A DNA stretch of 64,000 nucleotides, taken from NCBI RefSeq assembly GCF_003589595.1, contig NW_020653719.1:1058000-1121999 (forward strand), read 5' to 3'. The notes below the pieces were generated by a model, which did no database searches, was not told the DNA's origin, and was given only the letters and a program-made list of their open reading frames with translations. This DNA comes from Hyposmocoma kahamanoa (Eukaryota > Arthropoda > Insecta > Lepidoptera > Cosmopterigidae). Made by a program: the position numbers and the translations under genes. Positions 46,015 to 58,330 of the stretch are shown here, piece by piece (positions within the stretch are counted from its first letter, which is position 1; each line of letters starts with the position of its first letter).

Positions 46015-46400
46015 GCGTTGCAAAATGGCCACGCTAGAGATATCCAAGTTGAGATATAACGATTTCCCGCGAAAAAATGTCAGAAAATTAAACTATTGAA
46101 GAACATATCGAGTTCTTAGGTTTTCGCGATTGTTACATATAGGAAATGAAACTATTTTTCCGGATTTAAATCGCGTATATTTGTTTTTTCAAACAAACCG
46201 ACGTTTCGGGCCCTTAACAGGTCCCATGGTCACGGTTGACTGGGTTAAGGGCCCGGAACGTCGGTTTGTTTGAAAAAACAAATATACGCGATTTAAATCC
46301 GGAAAAATAGTTTCATTTCCTATATTGAAGAACAATTACAATGTAAGATTTGGCAGTATGGACAATTATTAGCCTGTCCCGAAGCACGAAAAATGTTAAT
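46015..46400 (+). repeat. Repeat shared with 4.65 kb, split by a foldback
   Basis: AAAATGGCCACGCTAGAG through AATTAAACTATTGAAGAAC matches the 4.65 kb copy, then stops at 46105. The match resumes at about 46335 with ATTACAATGTAAGATTTGGC and CCTGTCCCGAAGCACGAAAA. The intervening sequence is a later insertion. Confidence 0.75.
46106..46322. mobile_element. Foldback insertion, Penelope-like, 82-bp inverted arms
   Basis: Arms 46137-46218 and 46244-46325 are reverse complements with one mismatch noticed, around a 25-nt loop. A 12-bp direct duplication TATTGAAGAACA flanks the insert (46094-46105 and 46323-46334). The arms contain GGGCCCGAAACGTCGG, resembling the hammerhead-ribozyme core region found in Penelope-like element repeats, and end toward the loop in a CTGTTAAGGG stretch. 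The CUGANGA half of the core is degenerate. Family assignment is inference. Confidence 0.75.
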
Positions 46401-46555
46401 ATTATCCGAAAACGACCGTTACAAATTTAATTGCCATTTTTGAGGCGTGTGATTGGTCATAAATTAGGTGATGTTAAACGACGACGATGTAATGCGTTCG
46501 TTATTAAATATTTATTAGTAAATATCCACTCACTCTAGTTTATAAATTTTGTTTT

Positions 46556-46790
46556 GACGAACTCCATGGACGAGTGGCTTGCGCACCGATTTCCGTGGTG
46601 TCGCCATCTCAGAGGTCGCGCGTTCGATCCCGGGTCGGGTCAATGTAAAACAACTTTTCTAAAAAAACTAACTTTTCTGTATAGGCTCGGATCTAGATGT
46701 TTGTGCTACAGTCGTTGTTTCCGATTTCCATAACACATGTTTTTAGTTAGTTACTTGGGCATCAGAGCAATATATGTGATGTTGTCTAAC
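46556..46790 (+). mobile_element. SINE family D copy
   Basis: tRNA-like head TGGACGAGTGGCTTGCGCAC (A box) and GCGTTCGATCCCGGGTCGGG (B box). The body has TTTCCGATTTCCATAACACA and ends AGCAATATATGTGATGTTGT. A fragment of the same body is at 48634-48730. It abuts a SINE A. Confidence 0.85.
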
Positions 46791-46794
46791 ATTT

Positions 46795-47020
46795 GAACTG
46801 CCTCCGTGGCCGAACGGTTACCATGCCGGGCTGTCACGCAGAGGTCCCAGGTTCGATTCCCGGGCCGGGAGAAATATTTGTATGGCCTACATTTATTTCT
46901 CTCGTGAGTTTGGGGTGTAATTTGTAGTTGTCTATGTGTGTGTCCATGACATCCGCGACACAGGGTTTTCTTAGTGCGGGGCTATGTTGGGTGTGTGCGT
47001 TATTATTTATTATTATTATA
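46795..47020 (+). mobile_element. SINE family A copy, full length
   Basis: ACTGCCTCCGTGGCCGAACG, GGTCCCAGGTTCGATTCCCG, ATCCGCGACACAGGGTTTTC and a (TTA)n tail. Both Pol III boxes are intact in sequence. It starts a few bases after SINE D ends. Confidence 0.9.
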
Positions 47021-48633
47021 AATAGTCACAAATCGTAGTTTTCAAAGCTTATATAAGCTTTTGCAGATTTTTGAATCTCAAAAACAATATGTTGTTTGAT
47101 CAAAATTACCATAATGTACATATCTAGGACTACAATTTTAAGAGCTGTTTTTTTGACGAAACTCTACCTGTTAAAAAATATATCATCGAGTGTGACTACA
47201 AATAAGCGTACCAAATTGAATCGATGCTGGGGTTAAAGAGTTGAGTACCAGTAAATATCTTCATTTCATTTTAATAACCATAGAAGAAAGGGTCGTGTGT
47301 TATTGGTAAGAGTTTAGTAACTCGTATTAATAAGAGGGTTTATCTATGGTTAATCTATTTGTAATACGCGTTATAATTAATTTATTTTTAATGTTTTTTA
47401 ACAGTTCACACGGTTATTAATGTTTCTCGGAAGGGGTTTGTTATTACGTATTAAATATTTCTGGGTATTTTATATATAAATAAATTTTAAGAAAACGTAC
47501 GGATACTGCCATTTTATCAAGAAGGTATCTATCTCCATTGTAATGAGGTTGTATATTGTTTGGCTCATCAAACTTAACGCTTTGGACTCTGGACCGCTCT
47601 TATTAAAACCGGCATCTAGTTGAATTTAAATCTTAAGCTTCCAGCTTGACGTGGTCTTGACAATGTACGGACGGCAGAATTCACGCTATAGATGGTCGGA
47701 TCTTGTTCCGTTGTTCTGAAGGCGACACAGACCACATAATTCTTTCTTCCGTGGAAGGCGATTTTCGAACAAAAGCGTACAGCTTGAAATGCTGTTGACG
47801 CTAGTACTTTGTACTTTAGTGTACTAAAATACAATCTTATTTTATGTACAAATTATATTATTTTAATTTGCAATGTTTCATCAAGAATTGTGGTTCACAT
47901 TTGCAAAACAAAATATTCTTTATTGCAACCACATTAACAAATTGTCGACTTAGAGTGAAAATCTCGTATGTGATTTCTATGTCATTTTTCAGGGCGAAAA
48001 TAAAAATATGGTGTAAAATGCAGTAAACGCAATAATGTTTGTAGTTAGCATTTTATTTAGTAAAATTAGGTATACCTCTCTCAGATACTATATTACTTTA
48101 ATAATACATTTGAGCGAGAAGTTCACAAGTTTTTCTTCAATAAGAATCAGTATAATCGAACTATGTGAAAACGCGTATGCTAGGACAAACAAGCAAAACA
48201 GAAGCGTTTTCATTGGTAGAAAACGTGATCTTCTATTATTTCAAGGAATTTTGGACATTCTATTAGGTCATAGCCAGTACGCTTGTTAATAAAAGACGCA
48301 AATACCTATATAAATAATTTGTAGAATACATAGGGATGAATAAAAGCGTGTCAGACCTTTGTCCGGTCGTAAGTCGGGATCATAATATTCACATCACGGC
48401 TATTGAGTCCGAACGGCTCGTTTATGTAGTACAGTTACTCTCGAAAACGTTCACATTAGTCAATATACATTTTGAAATAAATAAATAGGGTAGCTCATAT
48501 AAAAAAAAATTTACCTCAATCACCTGAGAAGAACGCGCTGAAAATTTACCAGAAAATGGTTTTTAATATTCGTTGCTTTTAGCAAAATGATCATTAACAT
48601 TTTCATGGCGCTTTTGAGGATATGATGTCCCAA

Positions 48634-48730
48634 ATCGGCACCGTCTTTGTTTCGGATTTCCATAACAAAAGTGCTTTAGTTATTTGCTTTGGGGCCGGAG
48701 CAACGTATAGTTGTTGTCTAATAAAAATGT
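48634..48730 (+). mobile_element. SINE family D 3' fragment
   Basis: GTTTCGGATTTCCATAACAA, TAGTTATTTGCTTTGGGGCC and GTATAGTTGTTGTCTAATAA match the second half of the 46.6 kb copy. Confidence 0.7.
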
Positions 48731-50145
48731 TTAGTGAATGTAAACAAGTATAAACAAGTGTTGTCATTTCTTTCTGACTCCTGATTTTTTATAAATCTGT
48801 AAATCTTTTTTGAGGGATCATTGTGTGTGCACAAATGAAAATGATCCTTCAAATGTAGGTGTATTGATCGCGTGAATAAATTAATTTCAAATTGTTAGTA
48901 GCCACAGACTAAACAGATGGAATAGTAATTTAACAATAAGCAGTGGAAATTATATCATTATATCTAAATAACATCATTTACCAAGTAGTCAATTTGTTGT
49001 TGTGACTGTACATACGTTAATCTAACTTAGTTAGCAATATGGGGGCGACGAATTGGTCCCAATAAAAATCACATTTGGCCGCTGAGCCGTTCGACACGGC
49101 GGACAAACACTGGCACTTATGTTAAGATTTTAATGCTCAGACAATAGATTGACGCGCTACCTGTTTGCGATATTCCAAAAGTTAAAATTTATTTTAAAAA
49201 TATTGGGTAATTTTCAGGTTAGCTTTCTCTACTAATGGGTAGTAAAAAACGGTGCCAATTTTTATTATTTATGTATTCGAGTAAATTAATAAGAAATATT
49301 CGAATATTTACATTCGAATATTACACAATACATCAAGATAATATTCTACAATATTTAAGTGGCAGAAAATGCCACCGAAATTAAACAGAAAACTAACCTG
49401 AATCCACTTGTAAATTAGAATAACGTACGATATATGAGGGCAAACGGCAAGTAAGTGTCAAGGGTCATTTCTGTTTTCTAAATTTGAAAATTATTATTAA
49501 CAACAATAATGTATTAAACAACCATCCCGACTACCTGGTCTCAAAATGGGGAAACTCCTGTACTAAGAGTACCAGAGCAACGAAACTAAGTCCAGAATAC
49601 TAAAGTTCGTTTCCCAAATTGGTTCTATCGAGAATCAAATATGAGACTTCCCTTTCTAGCGCCCATAGTGCTCAACTCTGGGCTGCAGAGGTATTTGGAA
49701 TTATGTTTTGACTCACCTGGATAAGTAAAAGCAAGTTTCTCAGTAAAGTGGTTTCGCAGTTATAGCATCGCAATTTCGGAAAACCGCTCATGTCTGCTAA
49801 ATTTCTTGAAATCATTAGTGATGGTTATTCATTGAGCCTCCACTGAGATAGCAATTATGATTATATTTGTTATTCTGCTGAAATCTAGTTGCAATGGCAG
49901 TTTAGTCTCAATAGTATGAAATGGAATGGCACTAATGGCAATCGTTCGTTAAATTACTAATGATCGATGTCGCGTTACTAAACCTGCCATGGAAATTACT
50001 ATGTATATACTAATTTTTATCTCGTTTAATCAGCAATTTAGAATTCAAATAAAATACATACAGGGTTATTGGTAAAATACTAACAACCTCCGAGGACTCT
50101 ATTATTAATACCGTAAACAATAAATTTGATTCTACTGTATTTTTT

Positions 50146-50620
50146 AACCGACTTCAAAAAAAAGGAGGAGGTTCTCAATTCGATTGTATGTTTTTTTTGT
50201 ACGTATGTTACGCGATAACTTCGGTATTAGTGAACCGATTTTCATGATTTTTTTTGTTGGAAAGAGGGTACCATTTGTTTTTTGAAGGAAATCATCCGCT
50301 TCTAAGGGTGGCTGCTCACGCATGAAGATTCATTTTTATAAATAGCGCTTAAATTTTATTATAAGGAGCAATTATTTTAATGGTTGATTTTGCTATTCTC
50401 CAATTCAAGGTGTTTTTCTCTCTCAATATACTTTGAGTAGTGAGAACCGATTTTTTTTATTTCCTGTATCAAGTCCCGTATAGTGGCGAACTAGGGGATG
50501 AATCCGGGTTTGCGCACTTTCCGTTAACCGATTTCAATAAAACTTGGTAAATATATGTAATTTCACGTACTTTTGAAGTCAGTTTTTTAGTACTCTATAT
50601 TGAGATTATTATTTATTTAA
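50146..50620 (+). mobile_element. Repeat family C copy, longest
   Basis: TTAACCGACTTCAAAAAAAA, GGAGGAGGTTCTCAATTCGA, TTACGCGATAACTTCGG, AACCGATTTTCATGATTT and CGTTAACCGATTTCAATAAA. It is extended by about 150 bases of internal sequence absent from other copies, perhaps a nested insertion or the fuller form. Confidence 0.8.
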
Positions 50621-51671
50621 TGTATTTTTAAGTCTCATTATGTTCAGTGACGATGATGTTATCTTTGCGTTCAATTAGCATACGTACTAGAACAATTAAA
50701 TCAAGAATATTTTGGCATATATTTCGCTTATACTTTTGTGGTGCTGTTAACATACCATTAAATAAATAAATGTAACATTAATGAACGTATGCAACTGTGA
50801 CATTGAGTCGTGCAATGAAGACAAACTAATACCTTTATATCTCTTGGCCGTCTGGCCGTCCCTTTGTGTCTGACTGATTGGTACTTTGAATAAGCCTACT
50901 CCAGTATTGGAGAACAATAGAAGAATACAGTTCACCATACTGTACGTACAATAAAATATTAGCTTACATAGGTTAAATAAAGTTCAGCTTAAGTTGATAT
51001 CTGTAGAGTATCGCGACCTATGCGTGGTCTTCGCTGGGAATGTCTTTATTCGTTGAATTTGTAGTAGTTGAAACCTGCATATTGTATAGTGTATTACACG
51101 TAAATTTGTAGTACTTAATGCAAATAAAATAACATTTTATATTGTTGATTGTCGAAGGTAACTTTGAGGTAAGTTTTTTGTACCTACTCTATTTTGGTGA
51201 CAATTTCTTTTTATTTACACATTTATAGAATATCATCTTGAAGTATTATTTAATATTCGAGTGTGGTAACCTGAAATATTCTTTAATAATTTACGATGAT
51301 ATATTCAAGTTATTAAATAATAAAAATTGTCATCATAAGTGAGTACAAAAAACTTACCTGAAAATTACTGTCTAACGATTATCAGGCATTTATTTGCAGG
51401 CAAACTCGATTTCAAACGCCTAGTTTATTATTGTTGATAAGACTCATGCTTATACCTATATAACGAAATGACCACATCGAGTGTACTTATCCAATACATA
51501 TTTATTTTGCATTCTAGTTATTCTGATTATTTTTATAGTTTTAACTTTCTGTTGTTTGTTTTTGCAATTTTGCAGAAATCTACTTAACGTTATTCTAAAG
51601 TTTATCGTCTCAAATATCTGATACCCTCGCAACCCATTCTTGAACTTAGAGAACGATATCGAAATAAAACT

Positions 51672-51853
51672 GCGCCTGTCACCTGAGACATAAATTGACA
51701 AGTCCCATGTGCCTATAATTTTACCAGTACTCTTACCCTTCAAAACCGGAATCCTGTAATTCTCGCATTACTGCTTGGCGGCAGAAATAGGTAAGGTGGC
51801 AGTACTACCTTGGGCAAACTCTTTCACAGGGAGCTCTACTGGTACTAAAATCA
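51672..51853 (-). mobile_element. SINE family B copy, 5' half
   Basis: Reverse copy: CCTGAGACATAAATTGACAA, GTCCCATGTGCCTATAATTT, ATTACTGCTTGGCGGCAGAA and CAGGGAGCTCTACTGGTACT at its 5' end. Confidence 0.85.
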
Positions 51854-52177
51854 AACCACCTCAATATAGCCTACATTTATTCTATTAGAGTCAGGCCTCA
51901 GGTCCTAATTCCCGGCAAACAAGACGGTATCTTCCCTAATAATCTTGTCTAATAAACACTCGAAAGACGTGTGAGAGGTCAATAATATAGTGGCAACAGA
52001 GACCGCCCGGGTGCAGGGTCAACTAACTTGATTGTCGCGCCCAATTCTTTCCCCACACATCCATCTTATTGAATTTGTCTTATTTGTTCCAATCTTCCAA
52101 TTACATTTACAAACGATTTTATTTACAACGCTTTGATTTTTGTATAATATCTTAGAATTTGACAGCTTGTATGGCTT

Positions 52178-52472
52178 GTGCAGTTAAGCTCTTTGTAAAA
52201 GGTTTTCGTGCAGGGAATTACTGCTACATTACCTATTTCTGCCGCCAAGCAGTAATGTGAGCATTACTGTGTTCTAATTTTGAACAGTAAGGGGTGCTGG
52301 CGAAATTACAGGCACATGTGGCTTGTCAACTTATGTCTCAAGGTGATAGGTGCAGTGGTAGTGCCCTTCAGATCTTTGCGATATAAAGCTCTGAGTGGCA
52401 CTGCAACTACTATGTACATGCGCTTACCACCAGGCGCACGACTAGTTCATCCCGTAACTTGGTATCATAAAA
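52178..52472 (+). mobile_element. SINE family B copy, near full length
   Basis: AGTTAAGCTCTTTGTAAAAG, TTTCTGCCGCCAAGCAGTAA, GGCGAAATTACAGGCACATG, AAGCTCTGAGTGGCACTGCA and CATCCCGTAACTTGGTATCA followed by an A-rich tail. It is the most complete copy in the window. Confidence 0.9.
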
Positions 52473-53889
52473 AGAAAAAAAAACTAAATAAAAATATGCA
52501 GCGAGTTGCAGAAAATATCTTTAAATTTAATATATCGTAAACATTAAACTTTTACTATCCTTTACTTTATCAAAACATAACTAGTGATAGCATGTTACTT
52601 AATGGAGCATTAAAGTTAATGGACATAAGTGCAATTGGGCGTATGTTGAACAGAATGCAACTTTAAAAAATATAAATTACAAGTATCTTTGTGGTTGGGT
52701 CGAAAATAGTGTAAAATACAACAGGATATTTTTATACCCTGAAATGGTAGTGCTAGTGTACACTTTGATATCAATCTTCCTGTTGTTAGTGGTATAAATA
52801 AGTAGTTTAAAATTCCGCATTTTGGTGGCGAGTGTCCATTTCATTTGTCAGCCGTTAATTACACAAATAAATTGCATGCACTTATGAAGATAGTTCTGTG
52901 AGCACGTTTTCTTGCAAATTTTGTTCCTATTTTAGATATTAATTAATTAAACTGAAATTATATTCGATACGATTTAGAAACCAATATCTATATTATAACA
53001 GTCTCAATTTTCCATTAAAACATATTTTGAGAAAGGAATATGTTTTAAAGGCATTTGAAAAAAGCATGATCCTAAAATATTATGTATTGTTTATATTTGT
53101 AGGTGAGAGGTAAAGGAGGGTGCCCCAGGTGCCAAATAGTAATATTTACTACAGAGCGTTTTAAAGAAAATGAGGCTCTTAATTAGTCGTTTAAAATCAA
53201 TTACGGTGAAATAAAATTATGTTAAATAAATAAACACACGGGACAATAGAAGTTAAATGTATTTTATCATTGCGTGATTTTAGCATCCGAAAGTAATGTC
53301 TGTAAAAATATCTAAATTTCAAAATATGGATTCAAAGGCCTTTACTTCTCACTTACTGATATTTAAAATTGTGTCTGTACATGTAACTTTGTTATTATAA
53401 TAAACATTATTTTATGAAAATGGTCACGGCCTGGGAAACACAACTTAAACTCTATTCTTCTTTTGCTTGTTTACGTTCAAACTCTTTGCTTTAAAACAGC
53501 GTCTCATTTTTTTTAATAAATGACATTCTAGGAGGCTATTTACATTAGCGAAGAATTAGAAAAACGGATTGTCGAGTTTCCTATACCAATTATAGTAAGT
53601 GCAATTAACACTGGCTAGTTGAATCTCTACAAATACATAGTGTCATACAATTGCATTAGTTGGTCAGTGGGGTCAGGCGGGGTCGCGCTTATGGCTCATC
53701 TCGCCCCTTGATGAGATACCCGCATGTTGGAAAAGAATTTGTATTGGAAATTTTGACGGTTATTGAGTGGAGCACTCTTCAAAGACTACCAAGTTTTGTT
53801 CATTGTATTTTGAAATATGGGCATAATTATTTGAGATAAAATTATCAACTAGGTTTATAGGAAATAAATTATTTTTCGTATCTAACTGG

Positions 53890-54110
53890 CGTATATTGTT
53901 TTTTTTTAAACAAACCAACAGTCAGCCGTGACCATGAGACCCATAGGTCCGAAAAGTTGCGATTTAAATCCGAATTTGGTGTTAAAAAAGGAAATAAATA
54001 AGTTTTCTTGACATAAATTTTAATGTGTATCATGTACTTAGTTGCAATATACTATGTTTTTTACATTACTTTATCCAACACAATTTTAATACGAATAAGT
54101 TTAAAATTTG
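53890..54110 (+). mobile_element. Penelope-like element remnant
   Basis: GGCGTATATTG, CAGCCGTGACCATGAGACCC, GGTCCGAAAAGTTGCG, TTAAATCCG and AGTTGCAATATACTATG correspond to 44330-44640 and to the 46.1 kb foldback arms. No coding frame. Confidence 0.45.
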
Positions 54111-54989
54111 TCTCACGTGAATTAATAAATATTGGTTCAACGTCAGCCCAAAAACATCGTGGTGCGGATGCGTTAAAATTTCTTTCATTGCATTGAATGT
54201 AAAATTCCGATTTCGTTTTTATATTCTACCGAGCACTTGTTTGAAGATGTATAGTAAATTTATTTCAGAGCAGTAGTTTTGGTTGCTCACAACATATTCT
54301 TTCCATGGCTAACAGTAAAAGTCGACAACATATCTTGGAACAAGCGAATGGGGATATAGGAATAACTTTGGAACCGAAAAATTTTCTAAAAGATAAATTA
54401 AACTTAAATGTATAATTTTTTTAGCTGCTAATAGAATAACATTCCTTGAATGCTCCCAAAAGAAACAAATATTGAGAAGAATGACAGCAGATTGTAAATT
54501 CAGTGCACAATGATCACGAAATCTTTGTCAAGGTAAACAGAAGAAATGATAGAGAATGAGAACAAATTCCGTCATCATTGCAGTGGAAGTATACTTTTTT
54601 GAGTGCGTCTACTGTTATCGATAATGAATCTATGTAAGACACAAGTTCCAATGTTCCCGAGCGTCACATGTTTTGACAATCGCCATCACAAGATTTCGCG
54701 CGTTTCTGCGCGCGCACAACAAACACTGCGACAATGGCGCTTCCCCGAACCGTGTGACGTGCGATTCAAATGTGGAACAATGCGGTTTGTATAACAAGCA
54801 GCAACAATGCGCCCGCGCAGAGCTTTGACAACTTTAAGCTATGTAAACTCATGTTTATCAATACACTTAATTGTCTTTATGTTAGTGTTGATGATATGTG
54901 AAAGATTGTAGTACAGATTAACTTCAATTTTATGCTGGTGCATCTTGTGTGTACGATAAATGTATAGTAGTACCACGCAAGCAGTATGT

Positions 54990-55140
54990 GGTAGTAGCAG
55001 GAAAGCTCCTTGTGAAAGAGTCGTCCAGGGAAGTGCTGCCACCTTACCTATTTCTGCCACCAAGCATTAAAGTGAGCATTGCTGCGTTTTGGTTTTGAAG
55101 GGTAAGTAAGGGTTCATTCCACCACTTGATATCACAAAAA
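54990..55140 (+). mobile_element. SINE family B copy with central deletion
   Basis: AGCTCCTTGTGAAAGAGTCG and TACCTATTTCTGCCACCAAG run to GGTTTTGAAGGGTAAG, then jump to TTCATTCCACCACTTGATAT at the 3' end. The middle of the element is missing. Confidence 0.85.
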
Positions 55141-55249
55141 ACTCACTCATACTCAGACTTATATTTGTCTTAAGAAATAGCTTATGAAGAATGAATGAAG
55201 TTTTAAATAATTGATTATATGTAGTGCACACTCATGATTTACGTAGCTA

Positions 55250-55452
55250 GGGCGCTAGTGAAATTACAAGCATATTCATTGGACTTTTCAACTTATGTCT
55301 CAGGGTGACGGGCGCAGTGACAGTGCCCCTCAGAGAGATTTGAGATTTAAAACACTGATTGGCACTGTGACTGTTATGGACAGGTGTGTCGCTTACCACC
55401 AATCGTACGACTTGTGACGGGACGATGTCACTTGATATCGCAAAAACAATGG
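55250..55452 (+). mobile_element. SINE family B copy, 3' two thirds
   Basis: GGCGCTAGTGAAATTACAAG, TTTTCAACTTATGTCTCAGG, CAGTGACAGTGCCCCTCAGA and CGCTTACCACCAATCG, ending GATGTCACTTGATATCGCAA. Confidence 0.85.
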
Positions 55453-56039
55453 GGTAAATAGGAATGATTCGTGAATATTAAAATTTTATTTGCCTTTTGG
55501 GCGATTCGACATAGTTTTCTACGTGAAATGAGTGTAGAGTGCGGCAGTGATCACGCGGTAGCAAATGATGTGACCTCCGACCGGTCAATTAAAACGTTAG
55601 ACTCAACGCATCATGTCTCATGTAGAGCGCCCGTTACATGTTCTGTGTCGCTTTAGTAAGTATTGTTATGGTAACCGTATTTAATTTTGATGTCATACGT
55701 GAAATATGGTGCAAAATATTTCGTACCCTTGGTATAATAAACCCACTTGTGTTCATACGGCAGAAGTGCTTTTATTTTTATATAAAAATAATACGACCTA
55801 CATGCAACAAATTATGTATGAAATTTTATAACTATCTTATTTATACATAAAAGTTACAGACTAATTTCGTTTGTAGAATATTTAAACCTCTCTCCTGAAA
55901 TGTTATAATTTTGCAGACGTGCTCTTATTACATCTACGGTGCGATTTGATTAATAAAATGTTCAAAACGGGAAGAATACATAATTTTAAAAGATATGGTT
56001 TTATTCTTGAAGGGTATTTGTAAATCAAATGGTAGACGC

Positions 56040-56268
56040 TTCTTGCGTTCGTTGTGGCCACCCACCCGTGCGCGTGAGACGCGCGGATATATCTATTGGC
56101 TCGGTCCGCTCGTACTTTTCAGTCTGCGTCTAGCGTGTGTTTGCGATTTCGACTTGTGGATTTCGAGTTTTGAGTTTCGATTTCGAGTTGCTTTGGTATT
56201 GTGAAAGGGAAGACGCCAACATCCGCGCGCCCTCACTCTCCGTTGCGCCCGCGCCTTCACTCTGAATG
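56040..56268 (+). promoter_or_regulatory. CpG-rich block with TATA-like and TCAGT initiator
   Basis: On the plus strand GATATATC (56086-56093) precedes the arthropod initiator TCAGTC (56119-56124, A at 56121) by about 33 bases, in CpG-rich sequence with ATTGGCTCGG between them. It would drive a transcript away from pnt. No recognised coding frame follows; a SINE B begins at 56276. Confidence 0.35.
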
Positions 56269-56275
56269 AGCCCTG

Positions 56276-56468
56276 AGGATGCCGGCGAAATTACAGGCAC
56301 ATGGGACTTTTTAACTTATGTCACAGGGTGAGGAGCGCAGTGGCAGTGCCTCTCAAATCTTTGCTATATAAAGTTCTGAGCCGCACTGCAACTGTTATGG
56401 GAAGGCTTGTCGCTTACCTACAGGTGCACGACTTGTTTGTCTCGTCAGTTGATATCATAAAAAAAATG
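56276..56468 (+). mobile_element. SINE family B copy, 3' two thirds
   Basis: GATGCCGGCGAAATTACAGG, CAGTGGCAGTGCCTCTCAAA, CACTGCAACTGTTATGGGAA and CGTCAGTTGATATCATAAAA followed by A. Confidence 0.88.
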
Positions 56469-56988
56469 ATTTAATCACAACAGATTAGAATACTTTACGT
56501 TAGCGTTTTGAAATAAAATTTTATTTTAACGTAAATTTTTTTTATGAACGTATTTAATCCTTAACATTTTCGTTGACTTAAAATCATGTAAATTTTTTAA
56601 ACATAATTAAGACTTGAACATATCTTTTTGGTGCTTAACTATGTCTATTTACTGTCAAAGATAAACTATGCCAATAATTGCTTAACGAGATACATAGTTA
56701 AAGTTACTGATAATGTTACATTTAGGTACTTAATACGCATTAGGTAAAACATGAGCGAACGTAATCTTGGAGGTAAAAAGTGTTATTTGCCTAAAGAGGT
56801 AAAAAACGTAGCTGCGGTGTGTGTGTTGCGTAAATCGAACAATTTCTTAGAATAATATTATATTATATTTGTAAAATAGGGTAGTTTAGATCAACAAATT
56901 TGTAGGAAGGAATTTACATTCTTCTACAGAAAATTCAACATTAGAATTACCCATATTTTCTTTGTATTTTGCGTGATAATCATTTCTT

Positions 56989-57155
56989 CTACCATGAGAT
57001 TACAGTGACAGTTATCGGTAGCGACCGCGGAAAATGTTTGTATACAAAATGTTGTTTCTTATTATAACCGCTAGACACGCTGTATAATTTGCCATATAAA
57101 ATTGTGAAGTAATTTACGCGGTCGCTAGCGACCTGTCACTGTAACCTCGTGATAG
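56989..57155. mobile_element. MITE family M4
   Basis: Terminal inverted repeats of about 40 bp: CTACCATGAGATTACAGTGA and TAGCGACCGCG at the left, matched in reverse at the right by CTATCACGAGGTTACAGTGA and TAGCGACCGCG. About 165 bp in all, non-coding. Confidence 0.85.
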
Positions 57156-57293
57156 AGGCCTCACAAAATATTGAAACATAAACAAAAAAATTGAATACTT
57201 CAAAGTAACATAAATACAATATTATATATATTTATAAGGATAGTGACGCTAGCAAAATGATCTCGATGGTATAGCCTACGTTTATATTTAGTA

Positions 57294-57392
57294 CAGTCAT
57301 CAGCACATCAAGATGTACACTTTTGTTCAAACATCGCTTCCAGTGCAACGGAACAAGTTCCGTCAATGTGTTGCTTGATGTGCTGTCGTCTG
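57294..57392. mobile_element. Tiny MITE (99 bp), TA target site
   Basis: CAGTCATCAGCACATCAAG at the left end is matched in reverse by CAGACGACAGCACATCAAG at the right end. TA dinucleotides flank both ends, as for Tc1/mariner insertions. Confidence 0.85.
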
Positions 57393-58159
57393 TACCTAAT
57401 TGAGACATATATTTGTATGATGGAAATTAATATTACAAGTTATTATAATACAAACTACATTTGAATACAATTTGCTATTCTTGCCAGTGTCCGTGTGATA
57501 TTATTATATTTATTTGTAACAACTGTATTTTCATCATTATACCATGGTTGCAATAAACGATATTCTATTCGAAAATACTGTAAAAAAAATTCGAACGCAA
57601 TTTGCAATACACATAATGTTGGATACCGCATAATGTGTAAACAGCCTTAAGTAGTGTCCCAATTTTTTGCTCAAACTTATATTTACATAGTAATGAGCGG
57701 AGGAAATACACAGGTTTCAGGCTTATCGGCTTATTAAGCAGAGTTATTGGCCTGATAGCGATTAATGAGCCAGTCGCCAGGTTAATGAGGATTATAAATA
57801 AATTCCTTTTTTTGCGAAAAATGCAGCGGCAGGCAGGCAACATGTTATATTCCAGAATGTTAGTAATTTCTTATTTTGCGTATGTAGGTGTGATGGGGTT
57901 CTACGGGATTTTTACGTTAGCGTATGATTAATTTTACTTTCTTGGTACAGGAAATTCGCGATCGATACTAAGGGAAACCACGTCTTAGATTTTTGTTTCT
58001 ACCACAAATTTTCCTCTAACACATGATAACACTAATTAACTTTATTTGATTAGGCAACGATGCATCTCATAATCAAAAGCTAGGACGTGTTAATAAATTG
58101 TGTTGTTTTATCGACCAGTCTAATTATTGGCGACGCAAATAAATGTAATAAAATGAGCA

Positions 58160-58330
58160 AAAAAGGTCGAGTTGTGGATAGAGTGCGTTGAGGCGTGTTC
58201 GCGACGACGTCGTCGGCGGTGGCGGCCAGCGTCGGGCGTAAGCCGCACGGGGCGGCGCGCGATTAGCGAACGCCTCTCAACGCCCACGCGCATGTGCGAC
58301 GATCCTACCACGAGAAAATTTTTACCGAGG
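58160..58330. promoter_or_regulatory. CpG-rich block
   Basis: Very GC-rich stretch (CGACGACGTCGTCGGCGG and neighbours) between AT-rich flanks. Both strands have open frames of about 70 codons with arginine runs, as GC-rich non-coding DNA gives. Candidate promoter or enhancer; no core-promoter motif stands out. Confidence 0.3.

Noticed and set aside
52280..52540. 86-codon ORF at 52.3 kb and similar ORFs at 18.6, 38.5, 39.2 and 60.0 kb
   Set aside because: Those at 38.5, 39.2, 52.3 and 60.0 kb lie within SINE copies and reflect the repeat sequence. The 18.6 kb one is in AT-rich intron with no support.
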